Shown here one piece after another: positions 27,155 to 37,053 of a stretch of DNA of 64,000 nucleotides. The notes under the pieces are model-generated. The model saw nothing but the letters and a program-made list of their open reading frames with translations. It made no database searches and was not told the DNA's origin. The translations under genes and the position numbers were made by a program. This stretch comes from Hydrogenovibrio sp965140365 (GTDB taxonomy: Bacteria; Pseudomonadota; Gammaproteobacteria; Thiomicrospirales; Thiomicrospiraceae). The stretch is taken from assembly GCA_965140365.1 (NCBI GenBank), contig OZ223196.1; one strand, 5' to 3'. How positions within the stretch are numbered: position 1 is the first letter of the stretch; every line of letters starts with the position of its first letter.

Positions 27155-28882
27155 ATGGAACCGAAAAAAATTAAATTGGTGCTGTGTTGGCACATGCATC
27201 AACCGCATTATCGAGATGGACTGAATGGTGAATATCGTTTGCCGTGGGTGTATTTGCACGCGATCAAGGACTACACCGATATGGTGGCGCACCTGGAAAA
27301 GTTACCCGAAGCGAAAGTGGTGGTGAATTTTGCGCCGGTGTTACTTGAACAGTTGGGTGACTATGCCAAGCAAATGCGCAGTTGGCTACACTCCGGAACC
27401 CATATTCAGGACGCTTTGTTGAATTGGGTGTCGGGTGAAACTTCGGTGACCGATGATCTGGCTCAGCGACTCGAAATTGTTCAGGCCTGCCAGAAAGCGT
27501 ATGCGCCAACCATGATCGATACGTTTCCGGCCTTTCGCCGGTTGTTGGATATGTCCAATTGTGATGAAGCCACTACGCTCGAAGAAGCCGCTTGTTTGTC
27601 GTATTTCAATGAACAATATTTTATTGATCTGCTGATGTGGTACCACTTAGCTTGGATGGGGCAAAGTCTGCGCCAGGATGACGAACGGGTTGAAGCCTTG
27701 ATTGAAACCGGACAAAACGGTGTTCACTTTACAGCAAAAGACCAAAGAATGATGGTTGATGTTATGGCCGATGCGATTGAAGGTGTGATTCCGCGATATC
27801 GGCGACTGATGGAAACCGGTCAGATTGAGATTTCCATGACGCCTTATGGGCATCCGATCGTTCCGTTGTTGATTGATTTTGATAGCATGAAAGATGCTCA
27901 GCCGCATTCGCCAATGCCGGAGTCCGAATGTTATCCGGACGGCTATGAGCGCGCTAAATGGCATATGGAACATGGTTTTAAGGTGTTTGAAGAATATTTC
28001 GGCACCAAGCCAAAAGGGGTTTGGTTGTCGGAAGGCGCGGTCAGCGCTGCGGCCATCGGCTTGCTGGATCATTACGAAATTGACTGGACAGCCTCGGGCG
28101 AAGGGGTGTGGCGCCATTCATGTGAGGCGTCGCACCTGGATCATCATGATATCGCTTCTAAACGGGCTTTGTATCAGCCCCTGCAACATGCTACTCAGAA
28201 TTGTGCGTTGTTTTTCCGTGACGATGGCTTATCGGATTTAATTGGTTTTCAGTACAAGGATTGGAGTCCTCAGGATGCCGCTAATAACTTTGCCCATAAT
28301 CTGCACAACATCGCTGAAGCTTTGGGTGAAGACGTGGAAGATTATGTGGTGTCGGTCATCTTAGATGGTGAAAATGCTTGGGAATATTATCCCGACAATG
28401 CCTATCACTTTTTATCGGCCTTGTATCAAACCTTGGTCGATCACCCTCAGGTGGAAATGACGACGTTTTCCGATGCTCTGCAAAGCGGGGTTCGACCGCG
28501 GCATTTGCCGGTTTTGAAAGCCGGTAGTTGGGTGTATGGTTCTTTTTCTACCTGGATTGGGGAGCCAGACAAGAACGCTGGATGGGATTTGCTGGTGGAT
28601 GCTAAGTTGACCTTTGACAAGGTGATGGCTTCCGGCAAACTGTCGGAAGAGGAGATTCGCCTGGCGACAGAACAGTTGGCGGTTTGTGAAGGCTCAGACT
28701 GGTTTTGGTGGTTCGGTGATTATAACCCGTCGGGGAGCGTGAAAGACTTTGATCAACTGTTCCGGCGTCACCTCGAAAAACTGTTTATTTTGCTGGGCGA
28801 AAAACCGCCTGAACAACTCTCCATTCCACTGTCTTATGGTGGCGGCGATATGGAAAATGCCGGCACCATGCGGCGAAATTAA
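27155..28882 (+). CDS. GH57 family glycoside hydrolase / glucanotransferase
   Basis: Alpha-glucan active enzyme of family GH57, 575 aa, cytoplasmic (no signal peptide). Family motifs: HMHQPHY at residues 13-19, the nucleophile Glu293 in WLSEGAVS, and Asp404 in LDGENAWEYY. Members include alpha-amylases, 4-alpha-glucanotransferases and branching enzymes; sequence alone does not decide which, but a true GH13 branching enzyme is encoded nearby, favouring amylase or glucanotransferase action. Lies between glgC and malQ in a tight same-strand run. Confidence 0.87.
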   Translation: MEPKKIKLVLCWHMHQPHYRDGLNGEYRLPWVYLHAIKDYTDMVAHLEKLPEAKVVVNFAPVLLEQLGDYAKQMRSWLHSGTHIQDALLNWVSGETSVTDDLAQRLEIVQACQKAYAPTMIDTFPAFRRLLDMSNCDEATTLEEAACLSYFNEQYFIDLLMWYHLAWMGQSLRQDDERVEALIETGQNGVHFTAKDQRMMVDVMADAIEGVIPRYRRLMETGQIEISMTPYGHPIVPLLIDFDSMKDAQPHSPMPESECYPDGYERAKWHMEHGFKVFEEYFGTKPKGVWLSEGAVSAAAIGLLDHYEIDWTASGEGVWRHSCEASHLDHHDIASKRALYQPLQHATQNCALFFRDDGLSDLIGFQYKDWSPQDAANNFAHNLHNIAEALGEDVEDYVVSVILDGENAWEYYPDNAYHFLSALYQTLVDHPQVEMTTFSDALQSGVRPRHLPVLKAGSWVYGSFSTWIGEPDKNAGWDLLVDAKLTFDKVMASGKLSEEEIRLATEQLAVCEGSDWFWWFGDYNPSGSVKDFDQLFRRHLEKLFILLGEKPPEQLSIPLSYGGGDMENAGTMRRN

Positions 28883-28914
28883 ACCCTTAGGGGTTTTATA
28901 AGAGGCACGGCCAT

Positions 28915-30288
28915 ATGAGACAACGACAAGCCGGCGTATTGCTGCATCCTACCTCCTTGCCGTCGGGCAAAATCGACGAGCAGGCCTGGCGGTTTTTGGA
29001 GTGGATGGAAGCGGCCAAGTTAACGGTTTGGCAGATGTTACCCTTGACCGAACCGGTGCAAGGTTTGTCGCCTTATCAAAGTGTGTCGGCTTTTGCGATG
29101 AATCCGGCGTTGTTGCCAGAGGACTGGCAGGACCAAATCAATGAAACCGACTATTTGGCTTTTTTAGCTGACGCCCCGCACTGGCTTGAAAATTATGCTT
29201 TATTCATGGCGTTACGGAATCATTTCAACCAGGCTTCTTGGGCCGACTGGCCCACTGCATACCGGAATCGCGGCAAACAAGCATTGATGGATTTTGCGTT
29301 GACGCATGCCGAGCAGATTGACTTTTTAAAACGACAACAATATGTGTTGCTGAAAAACTGGCTGGCTTTAAAGCAGTCTGCTAATGCGAAAGGCATTGAA
29401 TTGTTTGGCGATATGCCGATTTTTGTGGCTTACGATAGCGCCGATGTATGGGCCAACCCGCACTTGTTTAAATTGGATGAAAACGGGCAGCCAACCGTGG
29501 TGACGGGGGTGCCGCCCGATTATTTTTCCGAGACAGGTCAACGCTGGGGGAACCCGCATTATGATTGGCAAGCGATGCAGGAAGACGGTTTTCAGTGGTG
29601 GTTGCAGCGGGTAGAAGGGGCGCTTGAGTTATTCGACTTGATTCGTATCGATCATTTTCGTGGTTTAGAAGCTTGCTGGGAAATTGATGCCAGTGAAGAA
29701 ACCGCCATAAACGGCCATTGGGTCAAAGTACCCGGTGAGGCTTTCTTGAAGGCTTTGCAGGCTGAGTTCCCGCGGCTGCCTTTGGTGGCCGAAGACTTGG
29801 GAATCATTACGCCGGAAGTGGTGGCGCTGAAAGAAGCGTTCGACTTGCCGGGGATGTCGGTGTTGCAATTCGGCTTTAACGGCTTGCCGGATAACCCGCA
29901 TGCCTTGTCGGAACAGGTGGAAAACTCCGTGGTGTATACCGGTACGCACGATAATGACACCACGCTGGGTTGGTGGGCCTCTTTAGAAGGTGAGGAGTAT
30001 CGTCATTGGGTGTTGTCACAGTTGCCAAACTCACAAGAACCCATGCCTTGGCCGGTGGTTGAAGCGGCGTTGAGCTCCGTTGCGTATTTAGCCATGATTC
30101 CGATGCAAGATTTTTTAGAGCTGGGAAATGAAGACCGAATGAACACGCCCGGCACCGTGGATGGTAATTGGCTTTGGAAATTAAGCCCGGAACAATTGAC
30201 CGAATCTTTGGCCAGTCGAATCGCTACGTTAGTGACGGCCAGTGAACGGAATGGAAAAATTCCGCTAATCTCAGACGAGAAAGAGTAA
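28915..30288 (+). CDS. malQ: 4-alpha-glucanotransferase (amylomaltase)
   Basis: GH77 disproportionating enzyme moving maltooligosaccharide units and releasing glucose. RQAGVLLHPTSLPS at the start, SPYQSVSAFAMNP, GDMPIFVAYDSADVW, the nucleophile region LIRIDHFRGLEA and the acid/base VAEDLGIITPEV are all typical. 457 aa, the short plant/Thermus-like form without the E. coli N-terminal extension. glgB starts 2 bp after its stop, so coupling is likely. A palindrome variant (28980-28989) encodes Gln-Ala-Trp. Confidence 0.94.
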   Translation: MRQRQAGVLLHPTSLPSGKIDEQAWRFLEWMEAAKLTVWQMLPLTEPVQGLSPYQSVSAFAMNPALLPEDWQDQINETDYLAFLADAPHWLENYALFMALRNHFNQASWADWPTAYRNRGKQALMDFALTHAEQIDFLKRQQYVLLKNWLALKQSANAKGIELFGDMPIFVAYDSADVWANPHLFKLDENGQPTVVTGVPPDYFSETGQRWGNPHYDWQAMQEDGFQWWLQRVEGALELFDLIRIDHFRGLEACWEIDASEETAINGHWVKVPGEAFLKALQAEFPRLPLVAEDLGIITPEVVALKEAFDLPGMSVLQFGFNGLPDNPHALSEQVENSVVYTGTHDNDTTLGWWASLEGEEYRHWVLSQLPNSQEPMPWPVVEAALSSVAYLAMIPMQDFLELGNEDRMNTPGTVDGNWLWKLSPEQLTESLASRIATLVTASERNGKIPLISDEKE

Positions 30289-30290
30289 TT

Positions 30291-32471
30291 ATGACTCAAA
30301 AAACCGTATCACAAATGGATTTACAACGCTTGATGGATGGCACGCATCATGACCCTTTTCAGGTGTTGGGAGTGCATCAAACCGACCAGGCCTGGGAGAT
30401 TCGCGAATGGTTGCCCACCGCGAAGTCGGCCGAGGTTGATGGCGATATTAAGCTGAGTCGCATTGAAGGCAGTGACTTGTTTGTGGGAACCTTGACCGCC
30501 ACCCAAAAGAAAGCATTGCCGGCACACTATGAAGTGAGTTGGCGCGAAGCGGATGGGTTGAGTTATTCGGCGGTATCTCCGTACACGTTTTGGCCGCAGT
30601 TGGGAGAGTTGGATTTGCATCTGTATGCCGAAGGCCGACATTGGCAGTTGTATGACTTATTGGGCGCTCAGGTTAAAGAGATAGACGGTATTCACGGTGT
30701 TCAGTTTGCGGTTTGGGCACCCGCCGCCAATCGTGTGTCGGTAATTGGCGATTTTAACGGCTGGAATGGCCTACGCCATCCCATGCGCACCAATGGTACC
30801 TCCGGGGTCTGGGAGTTGTTTATTCCGGGTTTGCAAGCCGGCGATATTTATAAGTTTGAAATTCGCAACCAGCGCACGGGCCATTCATTGGTGAAGACTG
30901 ACCCGTTTGCCAAACAAATGGAAGTGCGGCCTTTAACGGGATCCGTGGTCAGTGAGACCGCGTTTGAATGGCAGGACCAAGATTGGATGCTTCAACGGGA
31001 AAGTTTCGATTGGCAGCAGACCCCAATGAATATTTACGAAGTTCACTTGGGGTCCTGGCAACGCGATCACGACGGCCATTTTTTGAACTACCGGGAAGCC
31101 GCTCACCGTTTGGTGGAATACGTTAATTGGATGGGGTATACCCATATCGAGTTACTACCGATTTCCGAGCATCCTTTGGATGAATCTTGGGGGTACCAGA
31201 CGTCCGGTTATTATGCGCCCACCAGTCGTTTCGGTTCGCCGGACGACTTCCGTTATTTTGTGGATCATTGCCATCAAAACGGCATCGGCGTGTTTCTGGA
31301 TTGGGTGCCGGCGCACTTTCCAAAGGACGAATTTGCCCTAGCGCGCTTTGACGGTTCGGCACTGTACGAGCATGAAGACCCAAGAAAAGGTGAACACCGT
31401 GACTGGGGAACCTATATTTTCAACTTTGGTCGTAACGAAGTGCGCAACTTTCTGCTGGCCAATGCGCTCTATTGGTTAAAAGAATTCCATATTGACGGAT
31501 TGCGAGTGGATGCGGTGGCGTCGATGCTGTACTTGGATTACTCGCGCGAGGCAGGAGATTGGGTGCCGAATGAATATGGCGGACGGGAAAACCTGGAAGC
31601 GATTGAGTTTTTAAAAACACTGAATGCCGAGGTGCATTCACAATGTCCAGGCACGGTCATGATGGCGGAAGAATCGACCTCCTGGCCAATGGTGTCGCGT
31701 CCCACCTGGATGGGCGGGTTAGGCTTTTCCATGAAATGGAATATGGGTTGGATGAATGATACGCTGGATTTTTTCGAAAAGGACCCTGTGTATCGGCCTT
31801 TCCATCATAATCAGTTAACGTTTAGCCAAATGTACGCCTATTCGGAAAACTTTATTTTGCCGTTGTCGCACGATGAAGTCGTGCACCTCAAACACGCGCT
31901 GGTCAGCAAAATGCCGGGGGATAATTGGCAAAAAATGGCTAATATGCGTCTGCTGATGGCGTACCAATCGTTGAATCCTGGCAAAAAGTTATTGTTTATG
32001 GGTTCGGAGTTCGCGCAATGGCAGGAGTGGAGTGAAAGCCGAGGGTTGGACTGGTATTTATGTGATCAGAGTGCGAACCGTGGTGTACAACTGCTGGTGC
32101 GGGACCTGAATCATCTTTACCGAGAGTCGTCGGCCTTGTATGCGCATGATTTTGACGCAGAAGGTTTTCAATGGATTGATTGTCATGATTATGAGCAGTC
32201 GGTGTTGAGTTTTATGCGGGTTTCCGATACGGAAAAATTGATTTGCGTGTTCAATTTCACGCCGGTGCCGAGGGATAATTATCGTATCGGTTTGCCGGAA
32301 GCCGGTGTATATGAAGAAATCGTTAATACCGATGCGGAAGTGTATGGCGGCAGCAATCTGGGTAATGGTGGACAGTTGCATAGTGATGACCAGGCCTGGA
32401 TGAATTTACCTTATTCGACGTCTTTAATGTTACCGCCTTTGGGGGCGGTGGTGTTGAGACGACAACGCTAA
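30291..32471 (+). CDS. glgB: 1,4-alpha-glucan branching enzyme
   Basis: Introduces alpha-1,6 branches into glycogen. Domain order: short N-terminal region, CBM48 with VSVIGDFNGWNG near residue 150, then a GH13 barrel with the nucleophile Asp407 (GLRVDAVASMLYLDYS), acid/base Glu460 (MMAEESTSWP) and LPLSHDEVVH, and a C-terminal beta domain. 726 aa, like E. coli GlgB. Starts 2 bp after malQ and precedes glgA by 22 bp. Carries palindrome copies at 30386 and 32390, both encoding Gln-Ala-Trp. Confidence 0.96.
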   Translation: MTQKTVSQMDLQRLMDGTHHDPFQVLGVHQTDQAWEIREWLPTAKSAEVDGDIKLSRIEGSDLFVGTLTATQKKALPAHYEVSWREADGLSYSAVSPYTFWPQLGELDLHLYAEGRHWQLYDLLGAQVKEIDGIHGVQFAVWAPAANRVSVIGDFNGWNGLRHPMRTNGTSGVWELFIPGLQAGDIYKFEIRNQRTGHSLVKTDPFAKQMEVRPLTGSVVSETAFEWQDQDWMLQRESFDWQQTPMNIYEVHLGSWQRDHDGHFLNYREAAHRLVEYVNWMGYTHIELLPISEHPLDESWGYQTSGYYAPTSRFGSPDDFRYFVDHCHQNGIGVFLDWVPAHFPKDEFALARFDGSALYEHEDPRKGEHRDWGTYIFNFGRNEVRNFLLANALYWLKEFHIDGLRVDAVASMLYLDYSREAGDWVPNEYGGRENLEAIEFLKTLNAEVHSQCPGTVMMAEESTSWPMVSRPTWMGGLGFSMKWNMGWMNDTLDFFEKDPVYRPFHHNQLTFSQMYAYSENFILPLSHDEVVHLKHALVSKMPGDNWQKMANMRLLMAYQSLNPGKKLLFMGSEFAQWQEWSESRGLDWYLCDQSANRGVQLLVRDLNHLYRESSALYAHDFDAEGFQWIDCHDYEQSVLSFMRVSDTEKLICVFNFTPVPRDNYRIGLPEAGVYEEIVNTDAEVYGGSNLGNGGQLHSDDQAWMNLPYSTSLMLPPLGAVVLRRQR

Positions 32472-32493
32472 TGTTTGGAGAGAAATAACGTCC

Positions 32494-33960
32494 ATGAAAA
32501 TTCTGTTTGCGACTTCCGAAGCACATCCTCTGATTAAAACCGGCGGACTAGCCGATGTGTCCGGCAGTTTACCCGATGCTTACCGTCACCAGAAACAACA
32601 GGTACGTTTGATAATGCCGGCTTACGGGGATGTTTGGGAAAAGGTTTCCCACATCTCGCAAATTGCCGATTTCATGGTGCCGGCCTGCGGTCGCGATCTG
32701 CATGTTCGTATTTTGAAAGCCAAGGCGGACGGCATTGATGTGCCGATTTGGTTAGTGGATATCCCGGAGTTGTTTCACCGTCCTGGTAACCCTTATTTGG
32801 CGTTGGATGGTCGAGACTGGTGGGATAATGGCGAGCGTTTCGGCATTTTTTCCAAAGCCGTGGTGGAGGTCGCCATGAACCGGGTCGGACTGGGCTGGAA
32901 ACCCGATCTGGTTCAATCCAATGACTGGCAAACGGGATTGGTGCCGGCTTTGCTGACGCGCGAAACCGAACGGCCAAAAACCCTGTTTACCATTCACAAC
33001 ATGGCGTATGCCGGATTGTTTCCAAAAAGCCTGTTTGAAGGGTTGGCTCTGCCATGGGAATGGTGGTCTGCCGACAGAGGGATTGAATTTTACGGCAATA
33101 TGTCAATGTTGAAAGCCGGCATTCAAATGGCGGATTGGGTGACGACGGTCAGCCCGTCCTATGCCAAGGAAATTACCTATCCGGAGTACGCGTATGGCTT
33201 GGAAGGTGTCTTAATGCGCCGTGAAGAGGAAGGGCGTTTGGTCGGTATTTTGAATGGCATTGACGGTGATGTTTGGAATCCGCAGACGGACCCTTTTATC
33301 GCGAAACATTATTCGTCGGAAAAAGGCCGCGTGGCGGCGAAAAAACAGAACAAGCAATCCATGTTGGATTTTTGGGATATGCCGCAAGCTGTGCTGGAAT
33401 CCGATGACCCGGTTATCGGTTTGGTGGGGCGGTTGGTGCCGCAAAAAGGCATTGATATTGTGTTGGAAATTCTGCCGGAGTTGATTGAGCAGACGTCGGC
33501 ACGTTTTGTTTTGGTGGGGACCGGGGAGAGCCATTACGAATATTTGTTGAATGAGATGGCGCACCGTTATCCCGAACGGGTGCTCGTGTACATCGGGTAT
33601 TCCGAATCTCTGGCACACAAAGTCGAAGCCGGAGCGGATCTGTTTTTAATGCCGTCTCGTTTTGAGCCGTGCGGATTGAACCAAATGTACAGTTTGATTT
33701 ACGGTACGCCACCGATTGTGCATTCCACGGGTGGATTGGCCGATACGGTGGTGAATGCCACCAAAGAAAACCTTGCGGCGGGTACGGCGACCGGTTTCGT
33801 GTTTTATGACCCGAGTCGGCATGCGCTGAAATCGACCATTTTGCATGCTTTATATTTGTACGGTAAGAAGCGCACTTGGCAAAAATTACAGAAAACCGGC
33901 ATGCGAAAAGACTTCAGTTGGGATCGCAGCGCAAAACAGTATTTAGCGCTGTTTAAATAA
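32494..33960 (+). CDS. glgA: Glycogen synthase (ADP-glucose)
   Basis: GT5 glycosyltransferase elongating alpha-1,4-glucan from ADP-glucose. N terminus MKILFATSEAHPLIKTGGLA contains the KTGGL motif (Lys15). The C-terminal lobe has GLVGRLVPQKGIDIV and the nucleotide-sugar site LMPSRFEPCGLNQM, then STGGLADTV. 488 aa, normal. Same-strand chain after glgB. Confidence 0.96.
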   Translation: MKILFATSEAHPLIKTGGLADVSGSLPDAYRHQKQQVRLIMPAYGDVWEKVSHISQIADFMVPACGRDLHVRILKAKADGIDVPIWLVDIPELFHRPGNPYLALDGRDWWDNGERFGIFSKAVVEVAMNRVGLGWKPDLVQSNDWQTGLVPALLTRETERPKTLFTIHNMAYAGLFPKSLFEGLALPWEWWSADRGIEFYGNMSMLKAGIQMADWVTTVSPSYAKEITYPEYAYGLEGVLMRREEEGRLVGILNGIDGDVWNPQTDPFIAKHYSSEKGRVAAKKQNKQSMLDFWDMPQAVLESDDPVIGLVGRLVPQKGIDIVLEILPELIEQTSARFVLVGTGESHYEYLLNEMAHRYPERVLVYIGYSESLAHKVEAGADLFLMPSRFEPCGLNQMYSLIYGTPPIVHSTGGLADTVVNATKENLAAGTATGFVFYDPSRHALKSTILHALYLYGKKRTWQKLQKTGMRKDFSWDRSAKQYLALFK

Positions 33961-34058
33961 CCGGAAATGCCTTTCGAACAGAGGTTCGGAAACGTAAATA
34001 GACAGAGTGGTGGGCAACGTTGCCTAATTAAAATTTTCAAATTTTGGAGTTGGTGGTT

Positions 34059-36563
34059 ATGGCAAAGAAAAAACAGACGAAAGCGGAAATAGATCACGAA
34101 AAACACATTTTCGAGTTGCTCAAAAAAATGGGTATGTCGGAAAAGGATATTGAGGCCGACTTCGTCCACTATTTGTATAACATGTTGGGTCGGGACATTG
34201 AATCCGATGCCTATTATCAATTCAAGGCCATGTCTTATACGGTGCGCGACCGTTTGATGATGCATTGGAAGGATACCTGGAAAGCCTATAACGGTGGCAA
34301 AAATAAAAAAGCCTATTACCTGTCGATGGAATTTTTGATTGGGCGTTCCTTATCCAATAACCTGTTGAATTTGGGGATTGAAACCGAAGCCGAAAAAGCC
34401 ATGTATCAACTGGGCGGCTCCTTGGAAATGATTGAAGAGGCCGAAAAAGACGCCGGCTTGGGCAATGGTGGCTTAGGGCGTTTAGCCGCTTGCTTTATGG
34501 ATTCTTGCGCCACGCTGGGCTTGCCAGTGATGGGGTATGGTTTGCGGTATGAATACGGCATGTTCAAACAGCTGATTAAAAACGGCTATCAAGTGGAAGA
34601 ACCGGATCACTGGCTTGGATTTGGTTATTATCCGTGGGAAATTCAACGTTCCGAATACACGCGTGTTATTAAATTTGGCGGTCACAGTCGGCAATTTACC
34701 GACCCGCATACTGGCGAACTTATTGTGCACTGGGAAGACGCTGAAGAAGTGTTTGCCGTACCGTTCGATGTGCCGATTCCCGGATACAAAAACGGTGTGG
34801 TCAACACCTTACGTCTATGGTCGGCCGAAGCGACAGAGGGCTTTAATCTATCTGAGTTCAACCAAGGATCGTATTTTGAAGCGGTGGCGGATAAAAGCGA
34901 TGCCGAAAACATCACCATGGTACTTTATCCGAACGATAGCAGTGAAAACGGTAAAGAACTGCGTCTGCGTCAACAATACTTTTTGGTGTCCGCCTCGTTG
35001 CAAGATGTGGTGTGTCAGTGGGTGAATAAGTTTGGCGACGATTTTTCCGATTTTGCCGAGCATAATGTTTTCCAATTGAACGACACCCACCCGAGCCTGG
35101 CGGTGGCGGAATTGATGCGTATTTTGATTGATGATCGTAAATTGCATTGGGATGAAGCTTGGACGATCGTGTCAAACTCTATGGCTTATACCAACCACAC
35201 TTTGTTGCCGGAAGCCCTGGAACGCTGGTCGGTGTCGTTGTTTGAAAAACTCTTACCGCGCGTGCTGGAAATTATTTACGAAATTAATGCGCGTTTTATG
35301 AAACAAGTAGCGATGAAGTGGCCGGGAGACGTCGCGCGTCAAAGACGTATGTCGATTATTGATGAGCATAATCACGTGTGCATGGCATATTTGGCGATTG
35401 TCGGCAGTTTTTCCATTAATGGGGTGGCGGCGTTGCATTCGCAATTGTTGAAAGAAGGCTTGTTCAATGATTTCTGCCAACTGTGGCCGGAACGTTTTAA
35501 CAACAAAACCAACGGTGTGACGCAACGTCGTTGGATGGCCAGTTGTAACCCTGGATTAAAGGATTTGCTGGATGAAAAAATCGGTGAACAATGGGTGACG
35601 AACCTCGAGCAGTTAAGCAAAATTGAAGAAAGTGTCAATGACAAGGCTTTTCGCCAGACCTGGATGGCCATAAAACGTGAAAATAAACAGCGGTTAGCCG
35701 ATTTGGTCGAAAAAGAAACTGGGGTGAAGTTTGATGTCACCGCGTTGTTTGATGTGCAGGTTAAGCGCATTCATGAATATAAGCGCCAGTTACTGAATAT
35801 CCTGCACGTTATTCATCTTTACGCGCGCATCAAGCGAGGTGATACCGATAATTGGACGAACCGTTGTGTCATTATTGGCGGTAAAGCGGCACCTGGCTAT
35901 GAAATGGCCAAAAAAATCATTAAGCTGGTCAACAGTGTCGCGGATATCGTCAACTCCGACCCGGATGTCGGTGATAAATTGAAAGTGGCGTTCATTCCGA
36001 ATTATCGAGTTTCGGCGATGGAAGTCATCGCGCCAGGAGCGGATTTGTCCGAGCAAATTTCCACGGCGGGTAAAGAAGCGTCCGGTACCGGGAATATGAA
36101 ATTCATGATGAACGGCGCGATCACCATCGGTACGCTGGATGGCGCCAATGTCGAAATTCTGGATGCCGTCGGCCAGGAAAATTTCTTTTTGTTTGGGTTG
36201 AAAACGCCCGAAGTGGCCGAGTTGCGGCAGCATTATTATCCGCAAGGCTATATCGATACCGACTCGGATTTGCAAGCCGTGTTCGGGTTGCTGGAAGCCG
36301 GGCACTTTAATCAGTTGGAGCCGGGCATTTTTGACGGCATTATCCAATCAATTAAAAGCCCGAATGATCCCTGGATGACGTTGGCGGATTTCCGCAGTTA
36401 TGTCGAAGCGCAAGAGGAAGTCGCCTTGGCCTTCCAGAACCACAGTCGCTGGAACACCATGAGTATTATCAATTCAGCGCGCAGTGGCATCTTTTCGACC
36501 GACCGAACCATGCGTGAATATAATGATGACATCTGGAAGTTGAAACCGATTAAAATGTCCTGA
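34059..36563 (+). CDS. glgP: Glycogen phosphorylase
   Basis: PLP-dependent enzyme releasing glucose 1-phosphate from glycogen. Start ATG 34059 has GGAG 9 bases upstream; the TTG at 34044 is the ribosome-site region itself. LGNGGLGRLAACFMDS, VKRIHEYKRQLLN and EASGTGNMKFMMNGA with the PLP-lysine Lys681 are diagnostic. 834 aa, full length. About 100 bp follow glgA, and the cluster ends after it in a palindromic hairpin. With glgC/A/B it lets the cell both store and mobilise glucan. Confidence 0.96.
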   Translation: MAKKKQTKAEIDHEKHIFELLKKMGMSEKDIEADFVHYLYNMLGRDIESDAYYQFKAMSYTVRDRLMMHWKDTWKAYNGGKNKKAYYLSMEFLIGRSLSNNLLNLGIETEAEKAMYQLGGSLEMIEEAEKDAGLGNGGLGRLAACFMDSCATLGLPVMGYGLRYEYGMFKQLIKNGYQVEEPDHWLGFGYYPWEIQRSEYTRVIKFGGHSRQFTDPHTGELIVHWEDAEEVFAVPFDVPIPGYKNGVVNTLRLWSAEATEGFNLSEFNQGSYFEAVADKSDAENITMVLYPNDSSENGKELRLRQQYFLVSASLQDVVCQWVNKFGDDFSDFAEHNVFQLNDTHPSLAVAELMRILIDDRKLHWDEAWTIVSNSMAYTNHTLLPEALERWSVSLFEKLLPRVLEIIYEINARFMKQVAMKWPGDVARQRRMSIIDEHNHVCMAYLAIVGSFSINGVAALHSQLLKEGLFNDFCQLWPERFNNKTNGVTQRRWMASCNPGLKDLLDEKIGEQWVTNLEQLSKIEESVNDKAFRQTWMAIKRENKQRLADLVEKETGVKFDVTALFDVQVKRIHEYKRQLLNILHVIHLYARIKRGDTDNWTNRCVIIGGKAAPGYEMAKKIIKLVNSVADIVNSDPDVGDKLKVAFIPNYRVSAMEVIAPGADLSEQISTAGKEASGTGNMKFMMNGAITIGTLDGANVEILDAVGQENFFLFGLKTPEVAELRQHYYPQGYIDTDSDLQAVFGLLEAGHFNQLEPGIFDGIIQSIKSPNDPWMTLADFRSYVEAQEEVALAFQNHSRWNTMSIINSARSGIFSTDRTMREYNDDIWKLKPIKMS

Positions 36564-36592
36564 ACAGGCGGCTGAGTGTTATTGTAAATTTC

Positions 36593-36612
36593 ACCAGGCC
36601 TGGTTACTTTTT
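36593..36612 (+). terminator. Palindromic terminator of the glycogen cluster
   Basis: ACCAGGCCTGGT, a perfect 12-bp palindrome containing the iterated motif (36594-36603), followed by TACTTTTT. Confidence 0.6.
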
Positions 36613-36720
36613 ATGGAGTGATTGGTTTTGATGTTTGAATGGGGGAGTTGAGGCTCCCAGTTCAGGCTGGCGTGATCGTTTTGTTGACGGAAAAAGCAAT
36701 AATGAATTATGGATTGATGT

Positions 36721-37053
36721 ATGGACTATATCATTGAGGCCGTATCGACGGTTTCCGGTTGGATGCGGCCTTATTTATTGGAAATCGGTCTGTCGATGGT
36801 GGCAACCTTACTGGTGATTTACGGCAACGATATTACCGACTTTATTCGCAAGCAGATCGGCAGTTTGAAGTTTATCTTGAAGCTAACGCTGTTTGTGTTG
36901 TTTTGTGCCTTTGGGTTTGCGTTTTTGACGTCTTTTGTTACGCCGTTACTGGTTGGGTTTCTGGCGAAAACGCCGGATGTGTGGTTAGCGCCATTGGTCA
37001 TCGCTATCTTTTTCGGTATTGGATTACTGGCCCAGAAAAAACGCATGCTGTAG
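36721..37053 (+). CDS. Small membrane protein, DUF3392-like
   Basis: 110 aa with three or four hydrophobic helices (about 19-38, 48-70, 78-102) and a positively charged C terminus (QKKRML). The pattern MRPYLLEIGLSMVATLLVIYG...ITDFIRKQ resembles DUF3392 proteins of Vibrio and Pseudomonas, whose function is unknown. Its stop codon directly abuts the greB start, so the two are coupled. Confidence 0.7.
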   Translation: MDYIIEAVSTVSGWMRPYLLEIGLSMVATLLVIYGNDITDFIRKQIGSLKFILKLTLFVLFCAFGFAFLTSFVTPLLVGFLAKTPDVWLAPLVIAIFFGIGLLAQKKRML

